DNA of 40,544 nucleotides from an uncultured Actinomycetes bacterium (GTDB lineage: Bacteria > Actinomycetota > Actinomycetes > Nanopelagicales > Nanopelagicaceae), in assembly GCA_903916385.1 (NCBI GenBank), contig CAIWWH010000136.1:1-40544 (forward strand). The letters run 5' to 3'. A model generated the notes under the pieces. The model was not told where the DNA came from. It made no database searches and saw only the letters and a list, made by a program, of their open reading frames with translations. Numbering within the stretch: the first letter of the stretch is position 1; every line of letters starts with the position of its first letter. Below are positions 25,615 through 33,284 of the stretch, one piece after another. Position numbers and translations under genes: made by a program.

Positions 25615-26109
25615 TTAATTCAAACCATTCAGGTGGAAATCAGCGGCGTCCCGTGTGCCTTCTTCGACAAAGTGCATACGTTGGTGCTCTAGAAAGGTCA
25701 ACATCTGCTCTTCAATCTGGAATCCGTCACGCGCCAGCACCCGGCGCAGGCCAACAATGGGTTCGAGGTCAATCCAGATTTTTGTCTCGGCGAACTCTCG
25801 GATTGACCTTTGGCCCGAGCCAACCCCCTCAAGGATGAGGAGGTGTGTTGGTGGAATAACCAACTCTGCGCCCGGTCGATCTGCGCTCCAGTCGTAACTT
25901 CGAGTTTTGACCACCGTTTGGTCGAGGTGGCCGCGGGCTATCGCACGTAGTTTCTGGGTGAGCGCAGCTCCCAGGGGATCGCTCCATCCGTCGTATAGAT
26001 CATCCATATGTACAACCTGCACAGAAGTTCTCTCTTCGTACTCAGCAGCCATAAATGCTGCAAGAGTTGTTTTACCTGCTCCCGCGACGCCATCAATTGT
26101 GATGATCAT
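25615..26109 (-). CDS. P-loop kinase of the uridine/nucleoside kinase-like family, in a TPP-riboswitch operon
   Basis: A 164-residue protein with Walker A GVAGAGKTT (residues 7-15), a base-binding Asp region VVHMDDLYDGW, the charged YDWSADRPGAE segment and VLARDG as a possible lid. By similarity it would be called a uridine or small nucleoside kinase. However, it starts directly after the stop of the pnuC-family gene and is therefore on a transcript headed by a TPP riboswitch. That makes a role in trapping or activating imported thiamine, or a precursor, a reasonable inference rather than a demonstrated function. Confidence 0.8.
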   Translation of the reverse strand: MIITIDGVAGAGKTTLAAFMAAEYEERTSVQVVHMDDLYDGWSDPLGAALTQKLRAIARGHLDQTVVKTRSYDWSADRPGAELVIPPTHLLILEGVGSGQRSIREFAETKIWIDLEPIVGLRRVLARDGFQIEEQMLTFLEHQRMHFVEEGTRDAADFHLNGLN

Positions 26110-26724
26110 CTATATCACGGCGCTCTTTTCAAGATTAGCGATTCGCAACCAACGCTTCCATCCTCCGATAGCGAGCAGGACAAAGATGAAGTACAAGATC
26201 GAGGTGAGGTAGGACTTACCATGCCAGAACTGATAGGTGTAAACGCCATCAACTACAAACCAGAGCGGCCACGTCTCATAGCGCTCGACGCACATAAGGA
26301 CTTGTGCGATACAACTTCCAACAAATCCGAAGGCATCGGTAAGTGAAGCAGCTGCGCCAATGTGAAGTAGCAATGGGTATAAGGAGAACCAGGCGATGGC
26401 ATATCCGATAATCCAGTAGATATTTGTTTTTAAAGAGAGCTTGGCAGGCTTCGCGCCCTTGGGCCCCCAGCCAAACCAGCCCCATATTCCGCCTGCGACG
26501 AAAACAAATTGGAGTATCGCACTCGCGTAGTACTTCTGTTCAAAGAAGAGCCCTGCATATAAAAGGCTACTGATATTCCACCACGGCCAAGTAACGCGTG
26601 GGCCAAATATCCCGTAGGCGACTCCCACCACCGACGTTATAAAGGCGAAGAATTCCAGATAGGTGAGTTGGTAACCCCAAGCCGTGAACATAACGGTCAT
26701 TACTGCGTGATTTATAGAATGCAT
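26110..26724 (-). CDS. pnuT: PnuC-family transporter, probably thiamine-specific (PnuT)
   Basis: A 204-residue protein with about seven hydrophobic segments. PnuC-family motifs are visible: YLEFFAFITSVVGVAYGI, GIWGWFGWGP after the third or fourth segment, and ETWPLWFVVDGVYTYQFW, the ligand-site region with tryptophans. PnuC proteins facilitate uptake of nicotinamide riboside; PnuT and PnuX relatives carry thiamine or riboflavin. The TPP riboswitch immediately upstream points to thiamine. An AAGGG Shine-Dalgarno sequence eight bases before the ATG overlaps the 3' end of the aptamer. It is translated just ahead of the P-loop kinase gene. Confidence 0.9.
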   Translation of the reverse strand: MHSINHAVMTVMFTAWGYQLTYLEFFAFITSVVGVAYGIFGPRVTWPWWNISSLLYAGLFFEQKYYASAILQFVFVAGGIWGWFGWGPKGAKPAKLSLKTNIYWIIGYAIAWFSLYPLLLHIGAAASLTDAFGFVGSCIAQVLMCVERYETWPLWFVVDGVYTYQFWHGKSYLTSILYFIFVLLAIGGWKRWLRIANLEKSAVI

Positions 26725-26732
26725 GATTGAAA

Positions 26733-26816
26733 CCCTTCCGCAGTTCGCATTACCGAACTGGTCATACGGTCGACCTGGCGATCAGGTCCTCTCAGCCACA
26801 ACTAGCGGCTCCCGTT
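26733..26816 (-). promoter_or_regulatory. TPP (THI-box) riboswitch
   Basis: The minus strand carries the aptamer core. A P2 stem AGCC/GGCT leads into the invariant GGCTGAGA. The optional P3a hairpin GACCTG-ATCGC-CAGGTC follows, then ACCGTATGACC and the P4/P5 arm CAGTTCG-GTAATG-CGAACTG, closing with CGGAAGGG. The spacing matches the THI-box consensus. The Shine-Dalgarno AAGGG of the pnuT gene is the final strand of the aptamer, so TPP binding should block ribosome access. The predicted transcription start (26816) is the first base of the closing stem. Confidence 0.93.
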
Positions 26817-26822
26817 GGTGGA

Positions 26823-26828
26823 ACTCTA
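26823..26828 (-). promoter_or_regulatory. -10 element of the riboswitch transcript, built on the crtB stop codon
   Basis: On the minus strand TAGAGT spans 26828 down to 26823. Its TAG is the crtB stop codon. Six bases later is A26816, the first base of the aptamer. Confidence 0.5.
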
Positions 26829-27725
26829 GCGCGCTCTTACCGCCTGCACATATGCAGGGAGGGCTACCTTGATGCGTCGCCAGGTTGAGGTGGTAGCGCG
26901 ATGGGTGAATATCTCGTAGTTGATCTTCTCAACCTCATCCACGATCCCGCAGTAGAGCTCTGATGCTGCGTTAATGCAGGGTTGGCTCGCCGCATCTAGG
27001 AGTTTGATACCTGCTGTAGCTTCACTCTGTAGGCGTCGCACGCGCTCAATTTGGAAGATGAGTGCGCTCTTGATCTCTGGGGTCAATCTCTTGGCAGCCA
27101 ACATTTCAGGAGTGACTCCAGAGGCCGCTAACTCAGCGAGCGGTAGATAGATTCGACCTCGATCAAGATCCTCGCTGACATCGCGGATGAAATTAGCGAG
27201 TTGAAAGGCGACACCTAGCTTCTCTGCAGCGGCGTAGGCAGCAGGATCAGTTGCACCCAATATAGGAACCATCTGTAGGCCTATTACTGCGGCACTTCCA
27301 TAAACGTACTCGGAGAGATCCGCGAAGGTCTCATAATGAGTGACAGAGAGATCCATCTCCATGGAGTGCAAGAAGGCCTCAAAGAGTTCGATAGGAATGG
27401 TGAATCGGTTGACTGTGTCGACCAGTGCTCGTCCAACGGGATCTTTGCTTGTCCCGCTACGGATGTCACTCAGCACTCCATCGCCCCAATTCTTCAGGAG
27501 CGCTGCCTTCTCTTCTATCGTCAGGGTTGAGGCAAGATCATCCACTATCTCGTCGGCATAGCGTGCAAAGCCGTACAGGGCATGAACGTGAGGACGCTTG
27601 GCTTTAGGTAAGAGCAGAGTTGCGAGGTAGTAGGTCTTGCCATGTAATGAGTTAAGCCGCTTGCACTCAGTATACGAGGCGCGCAGATCTGGATCTAGAA
27701 TCCCAGCGGCAGTTAACTCATCCAC
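26826..27725 (-). CDS. crtB: Phytoene synthase
   Basis: A 299-residue squalene/phytoene synthase joining two geranylgeranyl diphosphates. The family signatures are YYLATLLLPKAKRPHVHALYGFAR, the first aspartate motif YADEIVDD, the second motif ANFIRDVSEDLDRGRIYLP, and a C-terminal LYCGIVDEVEKINYEIF. The GTG start lies one base after the crtI stop, as the third gene of crtE-crtI-crtB. Its own stop codon TAG appears to be reused as part of the promoter for the thiamine riboswitch unit. Confidence 0.95.
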   Translation of the reverse strand: MDELTAAGILDPDLRASYTECKRLNSLHGKTYYLATLLLPKAKRPHVHALYGFARYADEIVDDLASTLTIEEKAALLKNWGDGVLSDIRSGTSKDPVGRALVDTVNRFTIPIELFEAFLHSMEMDLSVTHYETFADLSEYVYGSAAVIGLQMVPILGATDPAAYAAAEKLGVAFQLANFIRDVSEDLDRGRIYLPLAELAASGVTPEMLAAKRLTPEIKSALIFQIERVRRLQSEATAGIKLLDAASQPCINAASELYCGIVDEVEKINYEIFTHRATTSTWRRIKVALPAYVQAVRAR

Positions 27726-27726
27726 G

Positions 27727-29208
27727 TTACTTAATAGCTCCTACGATCCGCTCGGCAGCGAGGCGACCTGAAATCAATACCATTGGTACTCCAACTCCCG
27801 GTTGTGTTCCCGAACCAGCAAATACAACATTCTCGAAGCCAACTGCCATATTGCGTGGTCTAAAGGGGCCGGTTTGGAAGAAGGTATGTGCGCTGGCGAA
27901 TGGTGCACCGCGCTCCATCCCTTGCTCTTGCCAATCGAGGGGAGTAGTTAACTGCTCTACCTCGATTGAATCTGCAAAGCCTTCGTATCCACGAGCCTCC
28001 ATAACGCGAAGCATCTCGTTGCGATAGCGCGGACCTTCAACCTTCCAATCGATATCGGCGTCGAGGTTGGGAGTTGGGAAGAGGATGTAATACGAGGAGT
28101 GACCTTGAGGTGCAAGAGATGGATCGTCATAGGTTGGGATAGTTACCAGCAGGCTCGGATCAGTCATCAAAGTCTTCTTTGTAATGAGTTCATCAAATAC
28201 CCCCTCCCATGACTTACCAAAGTGAATATTGTGATGAGTAAGGTGGTCGTACTTCTTCTTGGTGCCCACCAGCAGAGTGACGCAGGACGGAGAGTATTTG
28301 AGGGTCTTCACACGTCGGGGAGTCGAACCAAGCAGGTCGCGATAAGCCACTGGAAGATCGGGATTCAAAATAAAAGTGTCTCCGGTAATTCGCTGCCCAT
28401 CTTCCGTCAGTACTGCGGTTGCTCGACCATTGCTATGTTCCACAGAAGTGACGGTGGTGTTGTATTTAAAAGTGACCCCATGTTTTTGCGCAGCTGCAGC
28501 TAGTGCGCGAGGAACCGCATGCATTCCTCCTTTGGGGAAGAAGACACCATTCACCGAATCCATGTATGCGATGACTGCGTAGAGAGCCAGGGCTTGCTGT
28601 GGACTTACCCCGGCATACATAGCCTGGAATGAGTACACCTTCTGAGTGCGCTCATCCTTGAGAAATTGATTGACTTTAGGTGCCAGATGGCGGAAGGCGC
28701 CGAGTCCAACGAGCTTGGCAAGATTGGGGGTCAACAAATTGAGAGGTGAATCGATATTGCGATCGATAAAGTCATTCATCTCGTACTTATATAACTTTGT
28801 CACAAAGTCGACGTACTTTCCGTAACCAATCGCCTCACTCGCGCTGATCTTGGTAGCGATCTCTTCTTGCATTCTCTTGGTATTGGCGTGCACGTCTAAT
28901 TGCGTGCCGTCATGATAGAAAGCGCGATAGAGGGGGTCGACAGGAACGAGTTCGAGCCAATCCTTCATATCTTCGCCGACACAAGAGAGCGCATCTTGAA
29001 TGAGCGATGGCATCGTAAGGACAGATGGGCCAGTGTCGAAAGAGTAGCCATCACGCTGCAGGAGGCCATTGCGACCACCTGGTACAGACTCACGCTCTAC
29101 AACGGTGACCTTGCGTCCCGCTCCCGCTAGCCGCAGAGCAGCACTGAGACCGCCAAGCCCCGCTCCAACGATGACGACGTGATCACTCTTGCCTTTTACC
29201 TGACGCAC
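27727..29208 (-). CDS. crtI: CrtI-type phytoene desaturase
   Basis: A 493-residue FAD enzyme. The N-terminal dinucleotide fold is VVIVGAGLGGLSAALRLAGAGRKVTVVERESVPGG (partial motif GxGxxG). GYSFDTGPSVLTMP and, near the end, FAGSGTQPGVGVPMVLISGRLAAERI are the bacterial phytoene desaturase signatures. It would convert phytoene stepwise to lycopene. The start GTG 29208 has an AAAGGGGA Shine-Dalgarno sequence. It follows crtE by 15 bases. Confidence 0.94.
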   Translation of the reverse strand: MRQVKGKSDHVVIVGAGLGGLSAALRLAGAGRKVTVVERESVPGGRNGLLQRDGYSFDTGPSVLTMPSLIQDALSCVGEDMKDWLELVPVDPLYRAFYHDGTQLDVHANTKRMQEEIATKISASEAIGYGKYVDFVTKLYKYEMNDFIDRNIDSPLNLLTPNLAKLVGLGAFRHLAPKVNQFLKDERTQKVYSFQAMYAGVSPQQALALYAVIAYMDSVNGVFFPKGGMHAVPRALAAAAQKHGVTFKYNTTVTSVEHSNGRATAVLTEDGQRITGDTFILNPDLPVAYRDLLGSTPRRVKTLKYSPSCVTLLVGTKKKYDHLTHHNIHFGKSWEGVFDELITKKTLMTDPSLLVTIPTYDDPSLAPQGHSSYYILFPTPNLDADIDWKVEGPRYRNEMLRVMEARGYEGFADSIEVEQLTTPLDWQEQGMERGAPFASAHTFFQTGPFRPRNMAVGFENVVFAGSGTQPGVGVPMVLISGRLAAERIVGAIK

Positions 29209-29223
29209 ACAATCCCCTTTGAT

Positions 29224-30291
29224 TTATGCAGTTCGCTGCGTGGCCGCGATGGCCATCTCTTCGAGGAGAGCGACTGCAGATGGCGTAATTCCACCAGTAG
29301 CCAGCGCATTGTGCGCTTTGAAAGTCATCTCTTCAATGATGGTTTCCAACTCGGCAAGAGCACCTGTCTCGACGATGATGCTTCGCAAGGTTTCGATCTG
29401 CGAGAGATCTAAATCTTTCCGTCCGAAGAGTTGGAGAAATTCTGTGCGTTGGATCACGTTTACTTTAGAAAGCGTTGTTGCCACAAGAACTGTGCGCTTA
29501 CCTTCGCGGAGGTCATCGCCAGCAGGTTTGCCAGTCTTCTCTGGGTCGCCAAAGACCCCAATGACATCATCGCGTAATTGAAATGCCTCACCGAGCGGCA
29601 AGCCGTAGTTGGAATAACTTTCGATGACCTGTGCCGAAAATTCGGGAGCGAGGCTCGCACCAAAGTGGAGCGGTCTTTCAATGCTGTATTTACCCGATTT
29701 AAAGCGCGCTACTTTGAGCGAGCGCTCGACGCTCTCGCTGGCTAGAGCTTGTTCATACATGTCGAGGTACTGACCGGCCATCAACTCAACTCGCATCTCA
29801 TCGTAAAAGGGGAGTGCGCGCAGGATGTTCTGTGAAGGAGCACCTGATTCGTGCAGAGCCTTAGCCGCCCAGACCAGGGCGAGATCCCCCAGAAGAATTG
29901 CGCTAGCCACACCGAATTGCGAGTTGCTGCCGTGTAAGTGCTCAGAGTCGTGCAGAGCCTCAAATTGTTTGTGGATGGCAGGGGCGTTGCGGCGGGTGTC
30001 AGAAGCATCCATTACATCGTCATGGATCAGCGCGCACACGTGGACGAGTTCGAGACTGGAAGTTGCTTTGATAATTTCAGGGGAGAGCTCCCCGCCCGCA
30101 CCAAGGAATCCGATGGTGGCGAAGAGCGGGCGCAGCCGCTTGCCGCTGTCAAGAAGGAAATGGCCGAGTACGTCGGCTACTGGGTCAAGTTCGCTACCAA
30201 TTTCGCGCAGATAGTGCGATTCTCTCTCAAAAAAATCAGCCAAGGAGGCGTTGATAGCCCCGGTAAGTCCACGAATGCCATCAAAATCCAC
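29224..30291 (-). CDS. crtE: Geranylgeranyl diphosphate synthase (polyprenyl synthase)
   Basis: A 355-residue trans-isoprenyl diphosphate synthase. The first aspartate-rich motif is HDDVMD in LVHVCALIHDDVMDASDTRRNAPAIH, followed by GVASAILLGDLALVWA. The second aspartate motif is FQLRDDVIGVFGDPEKTGKPAGDDLREGKRT. Length and motifs fit IdsA/CrtE enzymes. As first gene of the crtE-crtI-crtB operon it supplies GGPP for carotenoids. The GTG start lies six bases after TACCGT on the minus strand; metF diverges from the same 24-base gap. Confidence 0.93.
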   Translation of the reverse strand: MDFDGIRGLTGAINASLADFFERESHYLREIGSELDPVADVLGHFLLDSGKRLRPLFATIGFLGAGGELSPEIIKATSSLELVHVCALIHDDVMDASDTRRNAPAIHKQFEALHDSEHLHGSNSQFGVASAILLGDLALVWAAKALHESGAPSQNILRALPFYDEMRVELMAGQYLDMYEQALASESVERSLKVARFKSGKYSIERPLHFGASLAPEFSAQVIESYSNYGLPLGEAFQLRDDVIGVFGDPEKTGKPAGDDLREGKRTVLVATTLSKVNVIQRTEFLQLFGRKDLDLSQIETLRSIIVETGALAELETIIEEMTFKAHNALATGGITPSAVALLEEMAIAATQRTA

Positions 30292-30297
30292 GCGGTA

Positions 30298-30307
30298 ACG
30301 GTACCCT
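30298..30307. promoter_or_regulatory. Divergent crtE/metF promoter with overlapping -10 elements
   Basis: The gap between start codons is 24 bases. On the minus strand TACCGT (30303 down to 30298) ends six bases before the crtE GTG. On the plus strand TACCCT (30302-30307) ends eight bases before the metF ATG. The hexamers share 30302-30303. Confidence 0.5.
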
Positions 30308-30315
30308 GCTTCGCT

Positions 30316-31179
30316 ATGAACCCGAGAACTGAAAAGGCCCCGACGTTCTCTATCGAACTCTTTCCGCCGAAGGATGAGTTAGGAGAGGAGCGGCTGTGGG
30401 AGGCCGTTACCCAACTCTCTGCCCTTGCACCAGATTTCGTCTCGGTTACCTACGGCGCTGGAGGATCGACTCGAGATAGAACAATTCGCATCGCAGCGGA
30501 GCTCACCGCTCGGACTGGTATTTCAACTGTGGCCCACCTCACCTGCGTGGGTTCTACACGTGAAGAGCTAATCAAAATTTTGGAGCAATACAAGGGGGCA
30601 CAAATCTCCACGATCTTGGCGCTGCGTGGGGATCCCGTTGGCGGTCCAGGCGCTTCATGGGTAACAACGCCAGGTGGATTTGATCACGCTGATGAATTGG
30701 TCGATCTTGCTCGCGAGGTGGGGGGATTAACGGTGGGGGTAGCTGCCTTCCCCGATGGCCATCCCGCCTCGCAGGGCGATTTTGCCGCTGATGTTCAGAC
30801 CTTACTTCGCAAAGAAGCGCATGGCGCGACATTTGCAACGACGCAATTTTTCTTTGAAGTTGATGCGTACAAGAGATTAGTTGATGCGCTCCAAAAGGCA
30901 GGATCGCAACTTCCGATCATCGCCGGAATTCTTCCGGTTACCAACGTGAAGCAACTTACACGAATGTCCGAACTGCAAGGCACACCGATACCTGCTTCGA
31001 TCACTGAAAAGTTTATGTCTATCGCTGGGGATGAGAGCGGAGTCGTTGAGTTAGGAATTGAGATCGCCTCTGAGATGTGTCGTGATTTGATCGCGGCTGG
31101 CGCGCCAGGGATTCATTTCTATACTATGAATAAGGCCGCTGCTACGGCGGCGATTGTGCGGAATGCGGGGCTGCGATGA
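30316..31179 (+). CDS. metF: Methylenetetrahydrofolate reductase
   Basis: A 287-residue FAD TIM-barrel enzyme making 5-methyltetrahydrofolate for methionine synthesis. Signatures are FSIELFPPKDE (catalytic Glu), FVSVTYGAGGSTRDRTI, VAHLTCVG, ILALRGDP (flavin and folate site), GVAAFPDGHP and FATTQFFFEVDAY. The ATG 30316 gives the family N-terminus; the longer upstream frame is antisense to crtE. The stop overlaps the following CDP-alcohol transferase start by four bases. Confidence 0.94.
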   Translation: MNPRTEKAPTFSIELFPPKDELGEERLWEAVTQLSALAPDFVSVTYGAGGSTRDRTIRIAAELTARTGISTVAHLTCVGSTREELIKILEQYKGAQISTILALRGDPVGGPGASWVTTPGGFDHADELVDLAREVGGLTVGVAAFPDGHPASQGDFAADVQTLLRKEAHGATFATTQFFFEVDAYKRLVDALQKAGSQLPIIAGILPVTNVKQLTRMSELQGTPIPASITEKFMSIAGDESGVVELGIEIASEMCRDLIAAGAPGIHFYTMNKAAATAAIVRNAGLR

Positions 31180-31814
31180 ATCGTGAGAATTACTTCGCTG
31201 GGTGGAGCGAACTCCACGGTGGCGCGGAGATTTCAGGCATCGTCAAAGCGTGGCTCACAATTTCATATCGAATTTCCAGGCCGCTGGTTAGCTTAAAGAT
31301 CTCACCAAATGCGTTAAGTCTGTTGGGCGTAGTTGCCGCGATATTTACTTATACCGAGGCGAAGCACAAGTACGTGATTGCGATTCTCTTGCTCTCACTA
31401 CTTAGCGACGGAGTTGATGGCACGGTTGCGATATTGAGTGGCAAGGCATCGAAGCGCGGTGCGATGGTTGACGCTATCTGCGATCGCGTAGGTGAGACTT
31501 TTTGGGCGCTGGCTTTGTACAAACTAGGTGCGCCGGCATGGATCGTTACGAGCGCTTGGCTATTCGCCTTTACGCAGGAGTATGCGCGAGCTCGCATCGC
31601 GGGTCTAGGGGATTATCGAATAGATATCGTGACTATCGCTGAGCGACCAGTGCGCGCATCATTCTTGGCGGTAGCGATTGTGGCATTTGATTTGAAGATT
31701 GCGGCTGTGACGACTCTTGCCATCGTTTGGGCGCTACAACAAGCCGTTGCTCTAGTGATGGTGATGCGTAGCGGTTACAACCGCCTCAGTGCTACCGATA
31801 GCGTCAGCGACTAA
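31176..31814 (+). CDS. CDP-alcohol phosphatidyltransferase family protein
   Basis: A 212-residue membrane enzyme. The CDP-alcohol motif is present as LSDGVDGTVAILSGKASKRGAMVDAICDR, i.e. D-G-x2-D-G with downstream G-x3-D-x3-D, but the usual Ala-Arg reads Ala-Ile. I recall actinobacterial relatives with Ala-Val, so this may be a subfamily feature. The family joins a CDP-activated lipid to an alcohol (inositol phosphate, glycerol phosphate or other), and the acceptor here is unknown. It is coupled to metF by an ATGA overlap, and its last 63 bases overlap the convergent desaturase gene. Confidence 0.83.
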   Translation: MNRENYFAGWSELHGGAEISGIVKAWLTISYRISRPLVSLKISPNALSLLGVVAAIFTYTEAKHKYVIAILLLSLLSDGVDGTVAILSGKASKRGAMVDAICDRVGETFWALALYKLGAPAWIVTSAWLFAFTQEYARARIAGLGDYRIDIVTIAERPVRASFLAVAIVAFDLKIAAVTTLAIVWALQQAVALVMVMRSGYNRLSATDSVSD

Positions 31815-33284
31815 CTCCGCGCTAATACCAACGAGCGGAAGGCCACCTCCAGGGTGAGCGGAACCACCCACGCAGAAAAGTCCCTTCACAGGCGAGCGAT
31901 TGCGGGCTCTTGAAAAGGCAGACATCGCGCCATTGCTTGAAGTTCCGTAAATCGAACCGCCCGGAGCGTTCGTTGAATTTTGCAGATCGAGTGGCGTGCG
32001 AAATTCCATCACATCAAGGCGCTCACTTACACGCAGACCTAAGGCATCAAGCTTGGCAATTATCTTCGCTGCATAATCTGCTCCGCCGGTACTCCAATTC
32101 CAACCACCCGCAGGGTCGTGGGGTGGAGCATTTACTAGGACAAACCAACTTTCTGTTCCCGAACGCTTCACCATGAGGGGATCATTTGGAGCGCAGATGT
32201 AGATCGTTGGGTCGTTGACCGGAATCTTCTTGGTGAAGATATCGTCGAACTCTGCGTCGTAATCAGCGGGGAAGTAGATGGTGTGATGATTCAATTTTGC
32301 AGGAGCCTCTGAAATTTTGCTGTTATCAAGTCCCAAAAGGAGCGAGAACCCCGCCAGGGATTTCTCGGCTCGCTTAAGCTTCTTGCGTTCGGGCCTTGCA
32401 GCATAAACGCCAGGAGCTAAGAGTTGGTTATAAATAATTTCAGCATCGGCATTAGCGACGACGAAATCGGCTTCAATCACTTCGCCCGATGACAAGGTGA
32501 TTCCAGTTACACAATTGGATTCAGTGTTGATCTTTACAACAGGGGAGTTGAGATTGATATCGACTTTCAAAAGATGACAACGCTCCTCAAGCGCTACGCC
32601 TAGTTGGCCAATTCCACCTGCAAGATGCCAGGCACCGAAAGTCGCTTCGACGAAAGCAATCGTCAAAAGTGCGGCGGGGGCTTTGCGCGGATCTGAGCCG
32701 GTATAGGTTGCATAACGGTCGACGATCATCTGAATATGAGGATCTTTCGTGTAGTCACCGACAACTGAGCGCAGTGACTTCCACGGTGCGATCTGGCGAA
32801 TTCCACGGATCAGATCGCGTCGCTTGAGCAGACTCCAGACTGAAGTTAATTCGGATTGCACAAATGGAACTCTAGAAATATCCCACATAACTTCGGCGCG
32901 TTGCATGAGCGAATGCCACGCATTTCCAGCATCGACTCCAAGTGCATCATCGATCGCGCCGCATGTCTTTGGAAGATCCAGATTGATAAAGTCAACGCTC
33001 TTGCCATCGGAGAAGTTATAGGTGAAAGAGGGGTTTACAGGCTGGATGCTCAAGGCCTTTTCAAAGCGTGGGCCGGTTTTAATGAAAAGGTCTTTGTAGA
33101 TCGCGGGGAGAGTGAGCAGTGAAGGTCCGGTGTCGAAGGCGTAGTCACCGATCCACTCGGTGCGGCACTTTCCACCGGTGCGCTCTGCAGCCTCGTAGAT
33201 CGATACATCGTGTCCTTGACGGGCAAGGCGGGCGGCTGCGCTCATGCCACCGATTCCGGCTCCGATCACCACAATCTTTGCCAC
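31752..33284 (-). CDS. CrtI/CrtD-like carotenoid desaturase (second copy)
   Basis: A 510-residue FAD enzyme: IVVIGAGIGGMSAAARLARQGHDVSIYEAAERTGGKCRT, AFDTGPSLLTLP, ATYTGSDPRKAPAALLTIAFVEATFGAWHLAGGIGQL, VVANADAE and GLFCVGGSAHPGGGLPLVGISAELVADAI. It is distinct from the crtI at 27.7 kb. Its operon partners (hydratase, CrtA-like, glycosyltransferase) suggest a CrtD-like 3,4-desaturase acting after hydration; a ketolase or CrtI-like role is possible. The start abuts the glycosyltransferase stop. The C-terminus ends in four consecutive histidines within the antisense overlap. Confidence 0.87.
   Translation of the reverse strand: MAKIVVIGAGIGGMSAAARLARQGHDVSIYEAAERTGGKCRTEWIGDYAFDTGPSLLTLPAIYKDLFIKTGPRFEKALSIQPVNPSFTYNFSDGKSVDFINLDLPKTCGAIDDALGVDAGNAWHSLMQRAEVMWDISRVPFVQSELTSVWSLLKRRDLIRGIRQIAPWKSLRSVVGDYTKDPHIQMIVDRYATYTGSDPRKAPAALLTIAFVEATFGAWHLAGGIGQLGVALEERCHLLKVDINLNSPVVKINTESNCVTGITLSSGEVIEADFVVANADAEIIYNQLLAPGVYAARPERKKLKRAEKSLAGFSLLLGLDNSKISEAPAKLNHHTIYFPADYDAEFDDIFTKKIPVNDPTIYICAPNDPLMVKRSGTESWFVLVNAPPHDPAGGWNWSTGGADYAAKIIAKLDALGLRVSERLDVMEFRTPLDLQNSTNAPGGSIYGTSSNGAMSAFSRARNRSPVKGLFCVGGSAHPGGGLPLVGISAELVADAIGSTEAVVTATHHHH

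Noticed and set aside
25615-26724. PnuC-family gene as a nicotinamide riboside transporter with an NR kinase
   Set aside because: The clear TPP riboswitch directly upstream points to thiamine; the NAD interpretation is kept only as a fallback.
29938-30315. N-terminal extension of metF by 126 residues
   Set aside because: It is antisense to crtE, and MetF homology starts immediately after ATG 30316.
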